NCBI GenBank assembly: GCA_028583405.1
Contig: CM053258.1
Location: 3,347,988 to 3,411,987 of the forward strand
DNA from: Pogonophryne albipinna
Taxonomy: Eukaryota; Chordata; Actinopteri; Perciformes; Artedidraconidae
Reading direction: 5' to 3'
Length of the DNA stretch: 64,000 bases
Part shown: positions 51,204 to 64,000 of the stretch, one piece after another
Numbering within the stretch: the first letter of the stretch is position 1
Layout of the letters: each line of letters starts with the position of its first letter
The notes under the pieces: generated by a model
Database searches by the model: none
The model's input: the letters and a program-made list of their open reading frames with translations, nothing else
What the model was told of the DNA's origin: nothing
Made by a program: the position numbers and the translations under genes

Positions 51204-51896
51204 CGACTGCAACCACAGCAACAAACACACACTTTTCTGTTTAAACACTTCTTAAAGAGAGAATCCCTCTGCCATGTGACTTCACGGTTTCACGAGTACT
51301 TAATTTATTTGAAGGGACGTTGGATTTTTATTTCACAGTTGCTCCAGTTTTTGAATGAATACAATAAAACAGAAATAAATCATTTGTTAAAATATTTCTA
51401 TAACGATAAGAAGTTAACGTCAGAATTTGCAATAAAACATTTAATTAATCAAATGAATTAGTTATTTATATAGTCCAAAGAAAATGTGTTTAATTTAAAC
51501 TAATAAAACTAATAGAAGTGCAAATACAGAAGAAGTCAAATGTGCAATAAAAGTTGAAATAAAATAGAATTAAATGTGTTAATAATGTGCAATCAAATCA
51601 TCAAATAAATAATTAAATAAAACATTAAATAAATAAAGATATTTACAGAAACAAAAGAAGCAGTGGTCTTTTGTACAGGCCCTGGAAACTAATAGCGGTA
51701 TTAATAAATGTCGTCCTGTATAAAGTAGCATGGGACAGAGGTAGCATTGATGCTAACGCTAACTAGCGGAGGAACGACACATGAAGCACAAATGACTGTC
51801 GACGGAGAAAACAGCTTGTTCTCTGTCTGCTTTAAAACACTCCATTTGCTCCCGGTCGCCTCACTGCTGTTCCTCTGGTTGTGTGTGAGGGTGTAA
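50990..51896. other. AT-rich non-coding sequence with (CAA)n and an hAT empty site
   Basis: (CAA) expanded to about twelve units at 51172-51204. At ~51797 the single octamer CTGTCGAC is the undisturbed target of the hAT insertion found in copy A. Confidence 0.7.
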
Positions 51897-52152
51897 TGCC
51901 TCTTTCTCCCCCCTTTCCTCCCCCCTTTCCTCCATCTATTTCCTTGTTGCATCACATTCGAGTACTCTGCTCCATTCCCATCTCATTTTCACTTTTTCTA
52001 TCCTCCCTGTCTCTCATTTCTCCCCCTTTATCTCCCCCCCTTTATTCCATCCAGTTTTCCTTTTGTGCCCTTTTCCTCCCTTCCTCCCTCCCTTCCTCTG
52101 TTATCTTTCTCCCTTGCTCCCTTTATCCTCACTTTACCCTGCGCTCTCTATA
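51897..52152. repeat. Polypyrimidine tract (copy B)
   Basis: Nearly unchanged from 19137-19393. Confidence 0.8.
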
Positions 52153-52211
52153 AACTAGATTGATGGCTCAATCCTACATGCATCTAGGTGAGAATCACAA
52201 TTTTCGCACCA

Positions 52212-52215
<4 letters not shown>

Positions 52216-52272
<57 letters not shown>
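52216..52272. repeat. (CA)n microsatellite
   Basis: About 28 units, running directly into CACTATCCTTTCC. The intervening GGAGTTGGAG... piece of copy A is missing. Confidence 0.97.
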
Positions 52273-52275
<3 letters not shown>

Positions 52276-52823
52276 TCCTTTCCTCTCTCCATGTTGACAT
52301 TTATAAAACCAACCAGGTTCCTGGAATCAGATCAGGATATCAGAGAGCCTGAAACTTGGCAAATACTGGATCTATTTCATTTCAAAATCATGTTTTTTTC
52401 AACCAAAACAAGCATATTGTGAGTGTAATAGTGTTACAACTCTCTGTGGCTATCCAAACACTTTCCTCTGATTGGCTAGCAGGTGTGAATTAAGATCCTC
52501 AGGACTACAGGATTAAGGCTGAACAACGCTAACGTGTTAGAGAAGCACAAATAGTACCAAAACTCGGCGATAAACTAATGGATATGGCTGTAGAAAAAGG
52601 TGTTTCCAAGTAACCTCTGTTAAACCCTTTAGCATAGATGTGGCTTTGGATTGTTTTAGTGTAAGGATACGCACAATGCCACTCTCCTGCGAGCTTAAAA
52701 CGTATCAGTGCTTTTAAGAAAGACGATTTCTTGCTCTATTTGGGCGACTTCATATTTGTTAGTCATTGCTTTTTATACCAACTGAAAGATGCTTGCCCTC
52801 ACACTTTCAATAAATGAGCTTCC
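52273..52823. other. Non-coding sequence
   Basis: Matches ~19645-20193. Nothing recognised. Confidence 0.4.
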
Positions 52824-52831
52824 CCTCTGAG

Positions 52832-53794
52832 CAGGGACGTGCACAGACATTTGGAGGGGCTATTGCTCTAAACTGGAAAAAGGGCCTTTTGAAAATTCTA
52901 ACAAACTCATAAAATAAAAACACAACACTGTCATTGCAAGTGACACTCAGTTGACTTTTATGTCCAACTGCTAAATTCGTTATTTGCGGTCCATATCTCA
53001 TTAAAATATCTAATGTCAGTAACTATTAAAGAAACAATGGGGACAATTCTGTTTGAATGTAGTTTTACAGTTGTTACTGCTGTGCAGACATAGGCCACTG
53101 ATAACATAGGGCTTCTATAATTACCTTAAATAAACTCACTAATTAATGAAACCAGTTCAATACGCATTATTCTTATCATTCTTTATGAGCGTAGTAACGG
53201 TAAGGTATCTAATTACTTATTTATTTAGAATTCCATAACTTAATAACAGAGATGATCAAGCTAAAGTGGAGACATGGCAGAAATCCTACAATAAAGCGGG
53301 ACAGTGAAGTGTTCTCCCGTGAGAGGGCGATCAAGAAAAGAGAGCGAGGGTGAGGGAGTTTACGGAGCAGAGTAAAAGACACAGAAAGACAGAAGCACAA
53401 TAACAAGTATATTTAGGTGTTTTTTTTGTAAGTAACCGACGGTGTCAAGAGGAAGTAAAGTCCCCTGGTTTGTCCCCTATACTCTAACGGGCAGGAGCCA
53501 GGGCAGGCGTTTGGTGTGATCACCATAGCCATATGAGGTTGGACTCGGAGGGCTTTCCTTTGCTTCCAGCTGTCAGATTGTAAACAAAGTCACGTGACTG
53601 AGGGAAGATGACAGCGCGGACAAAGTGTGTTTCCCGCAGCGAGACGCTACAATACTAATTGTGGGCTTATCATGTTGATTCGGCCACAATAGAAAACAAA
53701 AAAACTCTGGCTCTCTCCGGAGGGGCAGGTCAGGCAAAAATGGCAAAAGGGCCATTGCCCGGGCAACATTAGCCCGTACCTGTGCACGTCCCTG
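52832..53794. mobile_element. 0.96-kb hAT-type element without transposase (copy B)
   Basis: Same 15-bp perfect ends and 7/8 flanking octamers as 20202-21142. It has an extra TTCTAACAAACTCATAAAA piece near 52897. Confidence 0.8.
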
Positions 53795-54450
53795 GCTCTG
53801 AGTACAGCCATTTGAGTAGGGGGCGATATTAGCACAACACTCACCGGCAGAAACACAATCTGCTCCATCAAAACTGAGCTTCTTCTCCAATCTCTACGAT
53901 AACGTCACCTGCACTTTTCTGAAAAGATATAAGCTATAAGCTCAAGATTCACAAAAACAAAAGCTCTGAAGAAAGAAAGACGCTAGGAGCAGCACCATAG
54001 GCGGAGTTTGACATTGGGGGGGCAAACCTTTTTTACTGACGTCAGTACACAGTTCCAACTATTGCGTGGGGTGCTACGGATACAGTAGCAATAAAGCCAG
54101 CTCTCACCGCACTGAGTATGACTTTTCCACATACGAACACAACTCGTCTCGTCATGCACGCCTCATGCACGCCGTACACACACACTCATATGGAAGGGGC
54201 GGTCTCTCCCCCCAACAACAGTGCATTACATAACTGTGCACATCTTATACTTATTTGATAACTACTATACCCCTTGGTTACTTGAACACGCTACAATATT
54301 ATTAACCAGTGTCCTACTTAGTGCAGAAGTAGACGCCTTAAACGTCCCAGAAATTGGACGTTTTAAAAATCGCCGCATACCTTATTGTAATACAATAGCT
54401 GAATCACTTGTATGTAAAAAAAGGGAACTTGTGTCCTTAACCTCATACGT
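53795..54450. other. Non-coding sequence
   Basis: Matches 21151-21831 with several small deletions (near 54017, 54165 and 54233). These shift the small frame described under rejected items. Confidence 0.4.
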
Positions 54451-54462
54451 CACACACACACA

Positions 54463-54496
<34 letters not shown>
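54451..54496. repeat. (CA)n microsatellite
   Basis: Short, with one CATCACA break. Confidence 0.96.
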
Positions 54497-55081
<585 letters not shown>

Positions 55082-55140
55082 CTATAATTTCAACACACGT
55101 CCAGTTTTGATTTATTGACGCTGCTTTCAGTCTTCAGTCA

Positions 55141-55377
<237 letters not shown>

Positions 55378-55378
<1 letters not shown>

Positions 55379-56188
55379 TTAAGATGCCCAGGCACACACA
55401 CAGCATACTTAAGATAATTTGGCAGTCAAAGACTCTTGATTATGCCGCTTCCTTAACTTGTGAAAAAAACCTGTTCATGCTGATTCTTACTGGGTTTTTT
55501 TATGAATCACGGGAAAATGCAAAACACACTTTCTTGTGATTTTGTGAGGAACGCTGGAACGGCACTGTTGATTGCAAATTGCCTGTGTGTAATATCACAG
55601 CAAGAGTTATTTTAGAGGATACGCCACATAGGAGTGAAAAAGAAATCACGGGAATCTAAATCTAAAACTTCTTCTATCAATTATCCGTTATCTCCTCAAT
55701 CAGCTCTTCTCTACCATCACAACATGTTCCTGCTGTCTGGAGACTTAAAGCCTCGTTTATACACCTTCACATTCAATACTCCATTTGTGGAAATGCAGTT
55801 AGTTGCCTTGAGACAATCCTGGTAAAGGAAGGAGTCAAACACAAATCTATTCCAGTCAAATGAAGGTTGAAAGGTTGAATATCCTGTAAACAATTTGATT
55901 GAGCTGGCAAACATGTAACTCACATATGTCTTTCAAAGATCTCTTTTCAATATTTAGAAACTGGAAAAATAATGCTTTATAAATCCCAGCTATCCTACAG
56001 TTTGGTCTGTTTGAAGGTTGGATATATATTCTAAATAAGTTTTGTTTTTATCTTAGACTCTTTATAGGAAGTGGAGTATCATCACAATGTCATCCATTGG
56101 GTTGGGGACTACAGATTTAAAGCCTCAAGTTTTGCATTGAAATTTCTCAAAACCGATGTTCTGAAAATAGTAATAGGCTACTGAAAGG
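55378..56188. other. Non-coding sequence
   Basis: Matches 23422-24227 with few changes. No feature seen. Confidence 0.4.
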
Positions 56189-56560
56189 ATGCTTGCAGCT
56201 AACTTGCAGATAACTTGCAGGGGACTTGAAGCTAACTTGCAGATAACTTGCAGCTAACTAGCAGATAACTTGCAGCTGGCTTGCAGGGGACTTGAAGCTA
56301 ACTTGCAGATAACTTGCAGCTGGCTTGCAGGTGACTTGAAGCTAACTTGCAGCTGGCTTGAAGCTGGCTTGAAGCTAACTAGCAGATAACTTGCTGCTGG
56401 CTTGAAGCTAACTAGCAGATAACTTGAAGCTAACTAGCAGATAACTTGCAGCTGGCTTGAAGCTAACTAGCAGATAACTTGCAGCTGGCTTGAAGCTAAC
56501 TAGCAGATAACTTGCTGCTGGCTTGAAGCTAACTTGCAGATAACTTACAGCTCACTCACG
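56189..56560. repeat. 11-bp minisatellite (copy B)
   Basis: About 34 of the same 11-mers. It has one rather than two copies of the 176-bp block seen in copy A. Confidence 0.92.
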
Positions 56561-56626
56561 CTTGCAGGTGGCTTTTGGAATGTATCAGCCAGTGTCACTG
56601 TTGTGACCTCGAGAATTTCACAAATA

Positions 56627-56815
56627 TTACATCACATGTCACTTGTTAGACGCTTTTAACCAAAGTGACTTACATACTCAATACTGTGGACGATCCCCAC
56701 AGGAGCAATTTGGGGTGAAGTGTCTGAGGGACACAACGACATGCTGACTGCAGTGGGGTTTGAACCTGTGACCCCCTGATCCCAACACCAAGGCTCTATC
56801 CACTGCGCCACACGC
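56627..56815 (-). mobile_element. tRNA-derived SINE, minus strand (copy B)
   Basis: Unchanged A-box- and B-box-like motifs and tail relative to 24834-25023. Confidence 0.85.
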
Positions 56816-57494
56816 CTCCCGTTAGACCCTATTTGCCAGGGGCCAGTTTAGTTAACCAACCCGTAGGCCCTGCTGAACGGAGAGGCTCATATAAAACATT
56901 ATTATTATGATTCCCTCCCTGGGAGCTGGTTATAGGCGCTCTGAAAACTAATTTCCCTCTCCTCTTGTCCATGTGAATACCTCCTGATAGGGAGAGGGAA
57001 GGAACAATAACTGCATTTCTTATGACGGGGAAATGAATAATGTCATGTGTGTGTGCATGTATTGTGTGTGAGTGTGTGGCTAAATGTGCAGTCTAGGGTA
57101 TTGTGAGCGTGCGATTGGGCGTTGTGATACACGAGGCGAGCACACAGATTGGAGCATCGATCTTTTGACTCGATAAACAAAAAGAGAGAGAGAAACTGAG
57201 ACAGAAATGTAGAGAGACTCACTCGCAGAGGACGTACAGTAGGAGAATTGAATATGGTTGTATAGGGTTTTCAATGCGTACTGTTACAGTTTTAATGTAT
57301 GATCCCTATAAAAGTCTTCTAAATCATTCACACTGGCACACGCTGAACATTGAAAAGGGATTTAGGACAGAGTGAGACAATCAGAACTCTCTCTGTGTTT
57401 GCATTTATCTCATACAGACGGATTCTGGTGCATTTCACAGATACCCTCAATTGGTGGAAGACTCAGCTCAATGCATTTGGGGTTTTACGTTGTC
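56816..57494. other. Non-coding sequence
   Basis: Matches 25024-25704. Nothing recognised. Confidence 0.4.
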
Positions 57495-57770
57495 CATTAA
57501 GATAAGATAAGATGGACCTTTATTAATCCCCGAAATTCAGGAGTTTAATCAGCAACACAGTGAGAGCTAAAGTACAGTACAGGTTCACACGAGATTAATA
57601 CAACTAAAGATGCAATTAAAATCAAAATGATATACAGGTAAGTAGCTGTTAAAACAATACTTTAATTGTTAAATATATTTACATGTATGTGATTTTATGT
57701 ACAATACGTGATATGTGTGTGTTACATGGTTAGCCCCTGGTTGTGCAGCCTGATGCCTACAATCAAATAA
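57495..57770 (-). mobile_element. Probable LINE 3' fragment with (GATAA)n tail (copy B)
   Basis: Same AAGATAAGATAAGATGG start as 25705. Confidence 0.45.
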
Positions 57771-57884
57771 ATTGCATAATTTTGGACCATCTCTGAGAAA
57801 AACATATTTAAATGTGATTTGTCTCCACATTTATTTACATTAAAGCAGATCTATTATGGAAATGTTTAGTGTGATATTTGTATT

Positions 57885-57979
57885 GACACCGTGATTTTAG
57901 CCTTTGCAGACCATTTACATGCACACAAACCTATAGAACACACTACAGGAAAGGGAAAAGCATAAAAGGGCCTCTTTAA
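57885..57979 (-). mobile_element. End fragment of a TTAA-type teleost MITE (copy B)
   Basis: Same blocks as 26095-26190, ending GGGCCTCTTTAA. Confidence 0.6.
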
Positions 57980-59033
57980 GTTAGGTGCTGCCAACTCTTA
58001 ATCTATCTCTTTAACCTTAAAGCCAAATCTGCTCATGCCAACACTCTCTGAGCAGGCAAGTCACAACAAGTAATAACTGTGTGTGTTGAACATCTGTCTG
58101 TTTTTAGACACAAGTGAGACGAGGACTTAATCATTAATAAGACAGTCAGTGTATCTTTGATGACAACTAAGGATTATTTTTAGATAGATTGATCGATTGC
58201 TCCGTATAATGTCAGAAAGTCGTGAAAATGGTCCATATTGCATTGGTTTAACCATTCATCGTTATCAACATAATTGGTACATATTTGTATACCTCTTATC
58301 AATAATACGACTGATAATTGCAGCTCTAGTTTCTCTTGTATGGTAATGTCATTCATAATTACTAGTATGTATAACAGTAAAATGTATTGTCCAACAGAAA
58401 TACTTCTCCCTCTCAAAGATTCAGCTTAAAAAAAAGCATTGTCTATTTAAATAACTGCGTGGTTGGGATTTTTTCATCAGACTTGCAAATACCTCATCTT
58501 TTGTATTTATCTAACCTTTATTTACCAGCCAAGTCTTAAGAGATATTCACAGTGGCAGCCGGGGCGAAGCTTCTTGAAGGGAAGGGACTAAAAAAAGAAA
58601 TGTCAAAAACAAAGCAGCTCATATTAAACCATATCCAATGTATGCACTTTCACATGTAACGTATTCACATTCAACAAGCGTCACATGTGTCAACAAGCCT
58701 TACGTCAATAAAGCAGCTGCTTAAAAACATCTATGTTTAGATGGATTGTTCCCGTAATTTGGCTGATTTGACAGATTTTAAAGGTCTAAATGAACTTGAA
58801 CTGGAAAAGGGGTTATGGTAATAAGTTAGCTGGGTGTGATTGCAGTCAGACACAGTGTTGAGTGTTAATGAAGCACCGGGGCGAACAATCTGCTGAGACA
58901 CATGGTTTGATTTCATCTTCCAATCACTTCAATGAAGAAACTCTCAAGTGTGTGATTTGTAATTGTTTCTGTGTTTCAGCACATCCCTCACTAGGACTAA
59001 TCACATTCATTCATGGAAAGAGACTGAGGTAGG
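57980..59033. other. Non-coding sequence
   Basis: Matches 26191-27253, with the LINE-like tail at 58507-58548. The minus-strand frame 58180-58416 is broken in copy A and is not a gene. Confidence 0.4.
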
Positions 59034-59034
59034 G

Positions 59035-59081
<47 letters not shown>
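59034..59081. repeat. (CA)n microsatellite at the site of the copy-A-only block
   Basis: A plain CA tract joins GAGGTAGGGG to AGAGTCAGGG. In copy A, array locus 3, segment S and ~160 further bases lie between the same two flanks. Confidence 0.95.
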
Positions 59082-59085
<4 letters not shown>

Positions 59086-60017
59086 CAGGGTGTCCTTCAG
59101 AATTGAACACACCAACGAATTGTTTCCTCTCATGTTTGGACTTCTGAAGGCAGAAACTTTATAAAAGATCCTCCGCCATCCTGCCTGAGGACACGGACAC
59201 ACTCCAAACAAGCTGCTTCAAAGGCTCTCCAAGGGCTAAATCAGTGTGTGTGTGTGTGTGTGTGTGTCGATCCTTGTACAGGAAGTAGTGGTGCTAGGTA
59301 AACAGGAGTGCAGGCTAATCCTGGGAGAAATGGGAACTGAGCATTAGCATTTGAATGCAGCACACACACTGCCACAAGTTCTGCTGAGAAAACTCACACA
59401 CACCCTCAGTCCTGACACACACACAAATACACTATACGTCTGAAAGGGACAATCTGTGCTGTTGGGAGTTATCCACTGGAGGTTCCTCACTTGCAACCCT
59501 CTGCACAGTCTCACCTGCAAGCTGTCGAACACGAGCACCGGCTACATTTACATGCACATTAATAACGTGATTATACCGTAATTAGGCCAGTAATGAGGGT
59601 AAGAGCCCATGTAAACAACATCTGATTATGTGCAAGTATGCATAACTGGAGAGACATATGCTGGTGTCTGCATGAAAACGTTGCGGTTCCAACAAAATTA
59701 TGATTAAACAGATTTTTTATATACCGGTACACCTGATAGATAAGGGTTCACAAAGTGAAATGTTTTGCCTTTTGACAAATGCATTTTTTTTGCTACTCTG
59801 TTGTTTTTTAGCTGCCTAATCATTAGCTGATTTTTTAATATACTGTATGAAAAAGTGAGTGAGTGCAGTGATGATGTATGTGTGTGGGCCGAAATGGAAG
59901 ATTTGCAAGGGATCCCTCAACAAAAAGCAACAAGATTCCCTTCAATCGTTTTAAGACCCTTACATGTTTTTGTTAATCCCTACATATTAACACGACCTTG
60001 TCATTTTAAAGGCCTGA
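59082..60017. other. Non-coding sequence with a B-only 73-bp piece
   Basis: Matches 28607-29499. The piece at ~59783-59855 (TTTTTTTTGCTACTCTG onward) has no counterpart in copy A. Short TG tract at 59243-59265. Confidence 0.5.
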
Positions 60018-61100
60018 ATGCTATAAAGGAACTACAGCACGGTCACATGACTTCACGTCACCACCGCTAAGCTAAAGGAAGCTAATGTTGGGCTATAAAG
60101 GAACTACAGCACGGTCACATGACTTCACGTCACCACCGCTAAGCTAAAGGTGGCTAATGTTGGGCTCTAAAGGAACTACAGCACGGTCACATGACTTCAC
60201 GTCACCACCGCTAAGCTAAAGGTGGCTAATGTTGGGCTATAAAGGAACTACAGCACGGTAACATGACTTCACGTCACCACCGCTAAGCTAAAGGCGGCTA
60301 ATGTTGGGCTATAAAGGAACTACAGCACGGTCACACGACTTCACGTCTCCACCGCTAAGCTAAAGGTGGCTAATGTTGGGCTATAAAGGAACTACAGCAC
60401 GGTCACATGACTTCACGTCACCACCGCTAAGCTAAAGGTGGCTAATGTTGGGCTCTAAAGGAACTACAGCACGGTCACATGACTTCACGTCACCACCGCT
60501 AAGCTAAAGGTGGCTAATGTTGGGCTATAAAGGAACTACAGCACGGTAACACGACTTCACGTCACCACCGCTAAGCTAAAGGCGGCTAATGTTGGGCTAT
60601 AAAGGAACTACAGCACGGTCACACGACTTCACGTCTCCACCGCTAAGCTAAAGGTGGCTAATGTTGGGCTATAAAGGAACTATAGCACGGTCACATGACT
60701 TCACGTCACCACCGCTAAGCTAAAGGAGGCTAATGTTGGGCTATAAAGGAACTACAGCACGGTCACATGACTTCACGTCACCACCGCTAAGCTAAAGGCG
60801 GCTAATGTTGCGCTATAAAGGAACTACGGCACGGTCACATGACTTCACGTCACCACCGCTAAGCTAAAGGAGGCTAATGTTGGGCTATACAGGAACTACA
60901 GCACGGTCACATGACTTCACGTCACCACCGCTAAGCTAAAGGAGGCTAATGTTGGGCTATAAACGAACTACAGCACGGTCACATGACTTCACGTCACCAC
61001 CGCTAAGCTAAAGGTGGCTAATGTTGGGCTATAAACGAACTACAGCACGGTCACATGACATCACGTCACCACCGCTGAGCTAAAGGCGGCTAATGTTGGG
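60018..61100. repeat. 72-bp minisatellite, copy B (15 units)
   Basis: Fifteen uninterrupted units. A five-unit pattern with GGGCTCTAAAGG and CACGGTAACAYGAC variants appears twice (60166-60258 and 60454-60546, 288 bp apart), so part of the array was duplicated as a block of four units. Confidence 0.95.
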
Positions 61101-61810
61101 TGTGATGACGTTTAGTCGTCTCATTTAGACACCTGTTAGCCAACCGACATTTTTTAATTGACCAGTGGGGTATTTACTGCGATTTAATCATAAGTGCTGA
61201 AATGCTGAATCATATCCAGGTTTTAGGACTCATTCCTGCAATCGGGGTGTTCTCTGCTCAACAACATGTCAGACACAACACCAGAGCTTGTTTACAGCAA
61301 ACACTCAGACTACAAACAAGCACCAGGATTCATGTTGCAGCTACAATAGATTACATCAGGATTATTGCTTCTGTAAGCGGAAAAAAAACGGTTGTAGAGC
61401 AGGATGAACTACAAAACAGACGCTGACATCATGCAAGATTCTGCCTGTACTGCTTTTTGTGTGCTGGTGTTCATCAAGGACGTGTTCATGCAGATTTGTC
61501 GGTATTTTCACTTGGATAAAGAAAGGTGATGATTTTAGAATCTAGTCATGCAGAAACACCTAAATGGGTCCCGAAAGTGTTTTTAGCTACAACTGGGACA
61601 GGTTTATTTGTATTGTGCAGAAGAACATGATGTTTAATGGCTAAAGTGCAGAACATCTCTAAGAGGTTGACCAATCACAACAGAGCCGACCAGCTAACCA
61701 ATCAGAGCAGACTGGGCTCTGGTTTCAGACAGAGGGTGAAAAGAGGTGCTGCAGCACAGGCAGTATGAGAAAAATAAAGAGCTTTTTGAACATTAAAGAA
61801 TGGAGACATG
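61101..61810. other. Non-coding left flank of array locus 4 (copy B)
   Basis: Matches 30446-31160, including the inverted MITE-like stretch. The join to the array lacks the short TCCCAG piece of copy A. Confidence 0.55.
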
Positions 61811-64000
61811 TAGAGACACTACATACTGATATACACCTGAACATCAGCAGGAGAGGACTCTTTAAAGTAGAGACACTACATACTGATATACACCTGAACA
61901 TCAGCAGGAGAGGACTCTTTAAAGTAGAGACACTACATACTGATATACACCTGAACATCAGCAGGAGAGGACTCTTTAAAGTAGAGACACTACATACTGA
62001 TATACACCTGAACATCAGCAGGAGAGAACTCTTTAAAGTAGAGACACCACATACTGATATACACCTGAACATCAGCAGGAGAGGACTCTTTAAAGTAGAG
62101 ACACTAGATACTGATATACACCTGAACATCAGCAGGAGAGGACTCTTTAAAGTAGAGACACTACATACTGATATACACCTGAACATCAGCAGGAGAGGAC
62201 TCTTTAAAGTAGAGACACTACATACTGATATACACCTGAACATCAGCAGGAGAGGACTCTTTAAAGTAGAGACACTACATACTGATATACACCTGAACAT
62301 CAGCAGGAGAGAACTCTTTAAAGTAGAGACACCACATACTGATATACACCTGAACATCAGCAGGAGAGGACTCTTTAAAGTAGAGACACTAGATACTGAT
62401 ATACACCTGAACATCAGCAGGAGAGGACTCTTTAAAGTAGAGACACTACATACTGATATACACCTGAACATCAGCAGGAGAGGACTCTTTAAAGTAGAGA
62501 CACTACATACTGATATACACCTGAACATCAGCAGGAGAGGACTCTTTAAAGTAGAGACACTACATACTGATATACACCTGAACAACAGCAGGAGAGGACT
62601 CTTTAAAGTAGAGACACTACATACTGATATACACCTGAACATCAGCAGGAGAGGACTCTTTAAAGTAGAGACACTACATACTGATATACACCTGAACATC
62701 AGCAGGAGAGGACTCTTTAAAGTAGAGACACTACACACTGATATACACCTGAACATCAGCAGGAGAGGACTCTTTAAAGTAGAGACACTAGATACTGATA
62801 TACACCTGAACAACAGCAGGAGAGTACTCTTTAAAGTAGAGACACTACATACTGATATACACCTGAACATCAGCAGGAGAGGACTCTTTAAAGTAGAGAC
62901 ACTACATACTGATATACACCTGAACATCAGCAGGAGAGGACTCTTTAAAGTAGAGACACTACATACTGATATACACCTGAACATCAGCAGGAGAGGACTC
63001 TTTAAAGTAGAGACACTACATACTGATATACACCTGAACATCAGCAGGAGAGGACTCTTTAAAGTAGAGACACTACATACTGATATACACCTGAACATCA
63101 GCAGGAGAGAACTCTTTAAAGTAGAGACACCACATACTGATATACACCTGAACATCAGCAGGAGAGGACTCTTTAAAGTAGAGACACTAGATACTGATAT
63201 ACACCTGAACATCAGCAGGAGAGGACTCTTTAAAGTAGAGACACTACATACTGATATACACCTGAACATCAGCAGGAGAGGACTCTTTAAAGTAGAGACA
63301 CTACATACTGATATACACCTGAACATCAGCAGGAGAGGACTCTTTAAAGTAGAGACACTACATACTGATATACACCTGAACAACAGCAGGAGAGGACTCT
63401 TTAAAGTAGAGACACTACATACTGATATACACCTGAACATCAGCAGGAGAGGACTCTTTAAAGTAGAGACACTACATACTGATATACACCTGAACATCAG
63501 CAGGAGAGGACTCTTTAAAGTAGAGACACTACACACTGATATACACCTGAACATCAGCAGGAGAGGACTCTTTAAAGTAGAGACACTAGATACTGATATA
63601 CACCTGAACAACAGCAGGAGAGTACTCTTTAAAGTAGAGACACTACATACTGATATACACCTGAACATCAGCAGGAGAGGACTCTTTAAAGTAGAGACAC
63701 TACATACTGATATACACCTGAACATCAGCAGGAGAGGACTCTTTAAAGTAGAGACACTACATACTGATATACACCTGAACATCAGCAGGAGAGGACTCTT
63801 TAAAGTAGATACACTACATATTGATATACACCTGAACATCAGCAGGAGAGGACTCTTTAAAGTAGAGACACTACATACTGATATACACCTGAACATCAGC
63901 AAGAGAGGACTCTTTAAAGTAGAGACACTACATACTGATATACACCTGAACATCAGCAAGAGAGGACTCTTTAAAGTAGAGACACTACATATTGATATAC
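61811..64000 (-). repeat. 57-bp minisatellite, locus 4, copy B (at least 38 units, 798-bp higher-order repeat)
   Basis: The array runs off the window edge. Variant units mark a 14-unit block: AGAACTCTTT at 62310 and 63108, and AGTACTCTTT at 62823 and 63621, both 798 bp apart. An earlier AGAACT at 62025 lies 285 bp (five units) before the first. Variants CACCACATACTG, CACTAGATACTG and GAACAACAGC travel in the same order. None of this order is seen in copy A's locus 4. Confidence 0.97.

Overview
The window looks like a stretch of teleost fish genome with no conventional protein-coding gene that I can support. The evidence for a fish is the very dense (CA)n/(TG)n microsatellites, TTAA-flanked piggyBac-type MITEs, hAT elements with 8-bp target-site duplications, a tRNA-derived SINE, a MADF/Harbinger-type remnant, and a dispersed MITE family I recognise from teleost DNA. 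The protein-like sequence I can identify is transposon-derived and broken: hAT BED fingers and a MADF exon. The very long open frames are by-products of a 57-bp tandem repeat or of (CA)n tracts.

The dominant structure is two near-collinear copies of one ~30-33 kb region. Copy A occupies 1-33465 and copy B 34466-64000; they are separated by exactly 1000 N. B starts at the equivalent of A position ~357 and runs in the same orientation to the window edge. The copies match along their length, with scattered substitutions and many indels (roughly one to two percent substitution by eye; not computed). They may be a tandem segmental duplication, or two haplotypes laid end to end by the assembler. 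Discrete differences help to date the events. An hAT insertion (A 17760-19040) has a clean empty site in B. A retrotransposon-tail insertion (A ~30211-30358), a ~630-bp block (A 22141-22770) and a 1.2-kb array-plus-flank block (A 27254-~28490) are also absent from B.

Order in each copy (A; B): piggyBac-like MITE (541-904; 34666-35037); 0.2-kb hAT MITE (1015-1219; 35148-35350); second piggyBac-like MITE carrying TG arrays (1897-2704; 36010-36904); dispersed-repeat sequence and a CA tract (3669-5014; 37859-39354); first 57-bp array inside a MITE-like element (5303-7674; 39645-43274); CA/TG tracts (8384-9239; 44010-44877); a three-deep transposon nest (9480-11922; 45120-47562); a CA tract and a 15-bp perfect hairpin (12336-12683; 47958-48282); second 57-bp array (13010-15187; 48609-49367); a CA/TG cluster with a telomere-like repeat (15593-16950; 49787-50989); [A only: hAT insertion]; polypyrimidine tract (19137-19393; 51897-52152); 0.94-kb hAT element (20202-21142; 52832-53794); TG clusters (22976-23421; 54962-55377); 11-bp minisatellite (24228-24770; 56189-56560); SINE (24834-25023; 56627-56815); LINE- and MITE-like tails; [A only: third 57-bp array plus segment S]; 72-bp minisatellite (29500-30445; 60018-61100); and the last 57-bp array (31161-32869; 61811 to the edge).

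The most interesting component is the 57-bp minisatellite. It occurs at four loci in A and three in B, in both orientations. Copy number differs sharply between A and B at every shared locus, and several arrays have their own higher-order repeats (570, 624 and 798 bp). At two loci its flanks look like a dispersed MITE, so it may have arisen by expansion inside a transposon.
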